9,981 bases of DNA from an uncultured Candidatus Saccharibacteria bacterium (GTDB taxonomy: Bacteria; Patescibacteriota; Saccharimonadia; Saccharimonadales; Saccharimonadaceae), in contig CAMYZY010000021.1 of NCBI GenBank assembly GCA_947304075.1, positions 1 to 9,981 of the forward strand, given 5' to 3'. Positions within the stretch are counted from its first letter, which is position 1. Each line of letters opens with the position of its first letter. The notes under the pieces are model-generated. The model was not told where the DNA came from, did no database searches, and saw nothing but the letters and a program-made list of their open reading frames with translations. Positions 6,695-9,981 of the stretch are shown in pieces. Made by a program: the position numbers and the translations under genes.

Positions 6695-6723
6695 TTGACA
6701 AAATAATAAGCATATGCTATAAT
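6695..6723 (+). promoter_or_regulatory. Consensus sigma-70 promoter of the helicase gene, with palindrome in spacer
   Basis: TTGACA (6695-6700), a 17-base spacer and TATAAT (6718-6723), with TGC before the -10, give a full-consensus extended promoter. The 10-bp perfect palindrome AGCATATGCT (6709-6718) fills the spacer up to the -10 and could bind a repressor. The predicted start is about 6730. Confidence 0.85.
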
Positions 6724-6727
6724 TATA

Positions 6728-6755
6728 CAAGTGGTTAATTACAACTTACCACTTG
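6728..6755 (+). promoter_or_regulatory. Inverted repeat at the helicase transcription start, candidate operator
   Basis: CAAGTGGT (6728-6735) and ACCACTTG (6748-6755) are perfect 8-bp inverted arms with a 12-base spacer. Their centres are 20 bp apart, about two helical turns, so a dimeric repressor could bind one face of the DNA. It covers the expected transcription start. As RNA it could instead form a 5' hairpin of the leader. Confidence 0.55.
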
Positions 6756-6795
6756 CAATTTAAAAATGCTTCTTGAACTATATGAAGGGGGTAAC

Positions 6796-8928
6796 ATGTT
6801 AAAGGAAGAAGATCTAAAGGATTATCAGATTGAAGCACTAGCATCAATCAAAAAAGCAAGAATGCGCGGTGATAATCGGGCATTAGTAGTGATGGCGACC
6901 GGTATAGGTAAAACCGCTGTATGCGCATTTGACATCGAACACTTTCTTCGTGAAGAAGGAGGTAGATGTTTGTTATTATGCCATAGCAACGAAATACTGA
7001 GACAGGATATGAATGAAATTCGAAGCATCTTGGGCAATAAATACAGATATGGTTTATTTAATAGCGAAACAAAGAAAATAAACTCTAGAATATTGTTTGC
7101 ATCAATTAAATCTATCTATCTGCGCTTAGATTTGTTCAAGGCAGACGAGTTTGCCTACATCGTAGTAGATGAGGCACATCATGCTCCGGCTGGTATGTAC
7201 CAGAAAGTACTAAACTATTTTCAGCCTAAGTTTTTATTGGGTATGACGGCAACGCCAAACCGTCTTGACGGAATGAGCCTAAATTTGACATTTGGGCAAA
7301 CAATCTATTCGCTGGAGCTTCCTGAGGCAATTCAGAAAGGTATATTGACTAGTATTAATTATCGACTAGTTTTAGACGAACTGATAAATCTTGAAGAAGA
7401 TCCAGAGAACGGAGAAATATTCAATCCAAAAACAGACGAAGAAGTTGCTGCAATGGTGCTTGAAAAACGTCAAAACAGTAGTATGTTAGTGTTCTGCACA
7501 TCAATATCACATGCAAATAAAATGCATAGTTTATTACCAGGTTCCGGTATTATGCATTCAGGGTGTTCAAATGAGCAGAATGCAACAACCTTAAAATCAT
7601 TTCGTAAAGGTGAGCTATCGACGATAGTGTCAGTAGACATGTTAAACGAAGGAGTTGACATTCCTCATGCAGATACGATAGTTTTCCTGCGTTCGACAAT
7701 GTCACCAGTAGTCTATTATCAGCAACTTGGCAGAGGTCTACGTAGATGTCCAGGCAAAGACAGCGTAACAGTATATGATTTTGTCGGGAATGTAGACAGA
7801 ATTAAGATAGTTAACGAGCTGGCACTCAGTATCAAAAAATGGAATAATTCTGAAACTGAGAAAAAAGGCGAGAAAAAATTCAAGTTGCATATCGAAGCAA
7901 AACAGTTCGGTAATCGCAATATTGAACTCGAATTTATTGTTCAGAAAATCAACGAAATCTCTCGCAGGATATCCATCAAAAAGGAGATGATAGAAGAAGT
8001 ACGCCAATTCGCCGAGGATCTTGGTGGAAGACCACCGACAGAAGAAGAATACGCTCATGATGTCTGGATTAATCATAATCTCGAAACAGTATTAGCACAG
8101 TTTGAAAACTGGGATAAATTCCTAAAAATGGCAGGATTCGATATATATACACGTAAAATCACAAGAGCTGAATTATTGAAAGAATTTACAATACTGGGCC
8201 AAAGGGCGATGCAGACCAAGAAACTACCAAAAAGGAATGAACTCCTAAAGGACATTGGCGCTTCAAACTATGAATATTGTTTAGGGAAATATGGTAGCTG
8301 GAAAGATATAATTAATTCCGTCCTTAAATCAGTCAATATGATTACGCTATCTGAAGCTGAACACTGCGCATGGAATATGCATTATCAGCAAAATGGTAAT
8401 TTATCGAAAGGAGATTTCGAGAAAATCGTTGGAGCTGATTATGTCGAATTGTACTTATCCTACTATGGTTCTTGGGATAGTTTTTGTAAAAATGTACTAA
8501 TTGATATAGAAAGAATCAATCTACTTCGTGAAATAGTGTTACATTGTGGACGAGATTACAAAAAAGTCTATTGTCGAGTTCCAACATGTGGAGAATTAGC
8601 AAAAGTATTATCGACATACCATTGGGAAGAGTATAAAAGAATCTATGGGAATGATAGAAATACTTTTATGAAACAGCTTATGCAGGCAACAGATAAGGAA
8701 AGAACATTTGAAGCACAACATTGGACGGAAAAATTCTATATTGATAAGTACTATGATTTTCTCTATAAATTTAAAAGAGAACCGAACATGAATATTTTTC
8801 TCAAATATGTCAAAAAAAGAGGTAAAGAAAAGTATTCTGTAAAACGAATAATGTGCGAAATAAATAACTACTTTGGTTCTTGGAAAAGATTTGTAGATTG
8901 TACGCGTTTAGAGCAGGAAGCATATTAA
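6796..8928 (+). CDS. SF2 DEAH-box helicase with C-terminal (F/Y)GSW repeats
   Basis: An ATP-dependent nucleic-acid helicase or translocase of 710 residues. Helicase motifs: LKDYQIEAL (7-15, Q-like), MATGIGKT (33-40, Walker A), VVDEAHHA (123-130, DEAH), GMTATPNR (149-156, motif III), LVFCTS (231-236, IV), STIVSVDMLNEGVDIP (275-290, V) and QQLGRGLRR (309-317, VI with arginine fingers). Residues about 400-702 contain five degenerate repeats, each ending in an aromatic-Gly-Ser-Trp-like signature: ENW (437), YGSW (499), YGSW (557), YGND (617) and FGSW (693). They resemble homing-endonuclease-associated (HNH) repeats, which are small helical DNA-binding modules. No nuclease motif is seen. The ATG at 6796 is preferred because AAGGGGG precedes it; an in-frame ATG at 6766 has no Shine-Dalgarno. 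It is transcribed alone, from its own strong promoter to its own terminator. The biological role is unknown; a part in DNA repair, plasmid or phage biology, or defence is possible. Confidence 0.88.
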   Translation: MLKEEDLKDYQIEALASIKKARMRGDNRALVVMATGIGKTAVCAFDIEHFLREEGGRCLLLCHSNEILRQDMNEIRSILGNKYRYGLFNSETKKINSRILFASIKSIYLRLDLFKADEFAYIVVDEAHHAPAGMYQKVLNYFQPKFLLGMTATPNRLDGMSLNLTFGQTIYSLELPEAIQKGILTSINYRLVLDELINLEEDPENGEIFNPKTDEEVAAMVLEKRQNSSMLVFCTSISHANKMHSLLPGSGIMHSGCSNEQNATTLKSFRKGELSTIVSVDMLNEGVDIPHADTIVFLRSTMSPVVYYQQLGRGLRRCPGKDSVTVYDFVGNVDRIKIVNELALSIKKWNNSETEKKGEKKFKLHIEAKQFGNRNIELEFIVQKINEISRRISIKKEMIEEVRQFAEDLGGRPPTEEEYAHDVWINHNLETVLAQFENWDKFLKMAGFDIYTRKITRAELLKEFTILGQRAMQTKKLPKRNELLKDIGASNYEYCLGKYGSWKDIINSVLKSVNMITLSEAEHCAWNMHYQQNGNLSKGDFEKIVGADYVELYLSYYGSWDSFCKNVLIDIERINLLREIVLHCGRDYKKVYCRVPTCGELAKVLSTYHWEEYKRIYGNDRNTFMKQLMQATDKERTFEAQHWTEKFYIDKYYDFLYKFKREPNMNIFLKYVKKRGKEKYSVKRIMCEINNYFGSWKRFVDCTRLEQEAY

Positions 8929-8937
8929 AAAAATACT

Positions 8938-8965
8938 AAAGACCGTAGGAATACGGTCTTTTTTT
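8938..8965 (+). terminator. Intrinsic terminator of the helicase gene
   Basis: A perfect 10-bp stem AAAGACCGTA / TACGGTCTTT with a GGAA tetraloop is followed by a run of T ending at 8965. It begins 10 bases after the stop codon. It separates the helicase from everything downstream. Confidence 0.95.
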
Positions 8966-9042
8966 AAACTAACAAGTAGTATGATGCAAAAGCATAGCTA
9001 AACCGCCCTGGAATATCATTAAAAAATACTGGTATTAAATGC

Positions 9043-9201
9043 ATGAAAGCGTTTAGGAAAAACCTTGACCTTGATAAGAACGGTATTGCGATTGGAGAAG
9101 ATTTATACACCATAGAATTGACAGAAGAACAGATACGTCAGGAAGCTATAAACTTTTATGAAGAGAACTTTAAACTGCACGACGTGTATTTAATAAGTTA
9201 A
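9043..9201 (+). CDS. Possible small ORF of 52 codons, unrecognised
   Basis: I do not recognise this product. The ATG at 9043 opens 52 codons ending in TAA (9199-9201). The protein is charged and soluble-looking, with a helical acidic middle (ELTEEQIRQEAINFYEENF, residues 25-43). No Shine-Dalgarno or convincing promoter precedes it. The frame is open further upstream, from 8998 to the ATG, without a start codon. It also reads on sensibly after the TAA to about 9270, where a one-base shift would join the metallopeptidase frame. It may therefore be a remnant of the 5' part of that gene rather than a gene of its own. Apart from it, 8929-9266 holds only the helicase terminator and a palindrome. 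Confidence 0.35.
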   Translation: MKAFRKNLDLDKNGIAIGEDLYTIELTEEQIRQEAINFYEENFKLHDVYLIS

Positions 9202-9213
9202 GAAAGCGTAAAA

Positions 9214-9231
9214 AGTATCAGTTCTGATACT
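9214..9231. promoter_or_regulatory. 18-bp palindrome upstream of the metallopeptidase gene
   Basis: AGTATCAG, TT, CTGATACT: perfect 8-bp arms with a 2-base centre, 36 bases before the TTG start. There is no T-tract after it, so it is not an intrinsic terminator. It is a candidate operator, or an RNA hairpin near the ribosome binding region. The target protein is unknown. Confidence 0.5.
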
Positions 9232-9266
9232 GAAATGATGATTGGGTACACAAAGATAATAGAGCT

Positions 9267-9872
9267 TTGCAAAAAGTGTCAATATTTGATATACCATTGG
9301 TAATAGATGGAAAACCTTGTACGTTATTACAAGCGAATATATTTAAGCAAATTGCCGTTGTTCCAGATTCGATGGTGCCTAAGTCGATTGGGAGACAAGC
9401 TCCTTTTCTTAAAATCACCATGGGTGGTATACCAAATATAACGATGAAGGTTGCCTATGCACATGAGCTAATGCATGCATTGCTCGAATCCAGACCTGGT
9501 TGTACTTCAGATTTGGTTTACAAGGAAACGATTCCTATTTTTATTGAACGCGTTATTTCAGAAAAAATGGGACAGGAAACGTCAACTAAACTTGAAAAAA
9601 TAAGAACTACGTATGAAGCATTACTACTCATCGACAGTGTTCCAACGAAGGATGTGGAAGAAGACGGTGTACTTCATGCCATGGGAAGCCTAATGGGCTT
9701 AAAGCTCTATGAGAACTACTGTAATGAAAGAAAGGAGAAGAAGAAAAAAGAATACTTCACCGATATCCAGAAGATAATTGACGGAGAATCGACGGTAGAA
9801 GATCTGTTAAAGAAAAGAGAAGTGACCATAAATGGGTCACTTGATCCACTCTTTATCATGAGACATCTCTAA
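9267..9872 (+). CDS. Putative HExxH zinc metallopeptidase-like protein
   Basis: 201 residues counted from TTG at 9267. A helix with AYAHELMHALLES (63-75) contains the HExxH zinc-binding motif (His66, Glu67, His70). The following helix, KETIPIFIERVISEKM (86-101), offers Glu87 or Glu94 as third ligand in the manner of gluzincins. The pattern recalls, but does not clearly match, M78 (ImmA/IrrE) or M3 peptidases; I cannot name a family. The C-terminal third is Lys-rich, then acidic. No signal peptide or membrane segment is seen, so it is probably cytosolic. The start is unsure: the frame has no ATG between the TGA at 9231-9233 and codon 36. TTG 9267 and GTG 9276 are candidates, and neither has a clear Shine-Dalgarno. 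A 5' truncation or frameshift is possible. A GATAAT box ends 6 bases before the TTG and could give a leaderless mRNA. Confidence 0.65.
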   Translation: MQKVSIFDIPLVIDGKPCTLLQANIFKQIAVVPDSMVPKSIGRQAPFLKITMGGIPNITMKVAYAHELMHALLESRPGCTSDLVYKETIPIFIERVISEKMGQETSTKLEKIRTTYEALLLIDSVPTKDVEEDGVLHAMGSLMGLKLYENYCNERKEKKKKEYFTDIQKIIDGESTVEDLLKKREVTINGSLDPLFIMRHL

Positions 9873-9907
9873 AAATAACCCTAGAAAGCAATTGCTAGGG
9901 TATTTTT
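9871..9907. terminator. Bidirectional terminator between metallopeptidase and tRNA-Gln
   Basis: ACCCTAG (9878-9884) pairs with CTAGGGT (9895-9901), flanked by an A-run on the left and TTTTT (9903-9907) on the right, so either strand yields a hairpin plus U-tract. The loop contains the palindrome AGCAATTGCT. It overlaps the metallopeptidase stop codon by its first two bases and suits two convergent genes. Confidence 0.85.
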
Positions 9908-9919
9908 ATGCAATAAAAA

Positions 9920-9981
9920 TGGCTGGGGTGAAGGGATTCGAACCCCTGAATGTCGGGACCAGAACCCGATGCCTTACCACT
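9920..9981 (-). tRNA. tRNA-Gln (anticodon CUG), 5' end cut by window edge
   Basis: 62 bases of the 3' part are visible on the minus strand. The anticodon stem TCGGG/CCCGA encloses the loop TTCTGGT with anticodon CTG (9960-9962). The T-arm is AGGGG-TTCGAAT-CCCTT. The acceptor strand CACCCCA is followed by discriminator G and an encoded CCA (9920-9922). The D-loop part AGTGGTAAGGC is typical of bacterial tRNA-Gln. About 13 bases of the 5' end (acceptor 5' strand and start of the D-stem) lie beyond the right edge. Confidence 0.95.

Noticed and set aside
6766..6795. Upstream ATG at 6766 as helicase start
   Set aside because: It lacks a Shine-Dalgarno, while the ATG at 6796 has AAGGGGG just upstream and starts close to the conserved Q-like motif.
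7993..8928. Low GC of the helicase 3' half as proof of horizontal transfer
   Set aside because: Sampled 60-base lines give about 23-33% GC here against 45-48% in hppA, but phosphorylase lines also fall to about 28%, so base composition does not separate the block from core genes.
8976..8990. TATGAT at about 8979 as promoter for the small ORF
   Set aside because: The only -35 at the right distance is part of the helicase terminator T-tract, so support is too weak to list.
9064..9099. EF-hand-like loop (DLDKNGIAIGED) in the 52-codon ORF
   Set aside because: The first Asp, Asp, Asn and Gly fit, but the hydrophobic position 8 is Ala and only Asp is at position 12. A lone partial loop in an uncertain ORF is not evidence of calcium binding.
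9268..9276. Programmed -1 frameshift at C AAA AAG
   Set aside because: The heptamer is not the strong A AAA AAG type and I see no clear downstream pseudoknot or upstream Shine-Dalgarno stimulator. An indel or alternative start is simpler.
9920..9981. tRNA-Gln 3' end as attachment site of an integrated element
   Set aside because: I found no second copy of the tRNA 3' sequence near 6532-6800 or elsewhere in the window, and no integrase. It is kept only as a hypothesis to test.

Overview
The window reads as a core chromosomal segment of a small-genome bacterium of the Patescibacteria (CPR), most probably Candidatus Saccharibacteria (TM7). That placement is inferred by eye, without a database search. 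It rests on strongly divergent but intact L11, NusG and SecE, a stand-alone membrane pyrophosphatase, a short glucan phosphorylase, an unusual PlsC-like protein and compact spacing. UGA acts as a stop (it ends hppA), which argues against the UGA-glycine lineages (Absconditabacteria, Gracilibacteria).

Left part (1-6531), all on the minus strand, so read right to left: hppA (K+-dependent ion-pumping pyrophosphatase), a PlsC-like acyltransferase, a GT35-type alpha-glucan phosphorylase, then the canonical secE-nusG-rplK cluster. rplK runs off the left edge, about 15 codons short of its usual end. secE, nusG, rplK and hppA have Shine-Dalgarno sites. The acyltransferase and phosphorylase have none; each has an extended -10 box only 9-10 bases before its ATG, as expected for leaderless mRNAs. 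Between nusG and rplK lies a 120-bp nested inverted repeat (439-558) with MITE-like architecture. One arm supplies the nusG stop codon and the other supplies the -35 box of the rplK promoter.

Right part (6600-9907), plus strand: an accessory-looking block. A textbook promoter (TTGACA, 17 bp, TATAAT, extended -10) with a palindrome in its spacer and an 8-bp inverted repeat at the expected transcription start drives an SF2 helicase. The helicase C-terminal half consists of about five repeats of a (F/Y)GSW module. A perfect terminator follows. The 338 bases from 8929 to 9266 hold that terminator, a possible 52-codon ORF and an 18-bp palindrome. Next comes a 201-residue HExxH metallopeptidase-like gene with no ATG start and possible 5' damage. 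A bidirectional terminator separates it from a convergent tRNA-Gln(CUG), which is cut by the right edge.

Together the left part covers energy conservation (PPi-driven ion gradient), glucan breakdown, lipid acylation, protein export and transcription-translation. The right block has no obvious housekeeping role. A helicase with DNA-binding-type repeats beside a metallopeptidase next to a tRNA gene is the best candidate for an undescribed system, but nothing in the sequence proves that the two genes act together.
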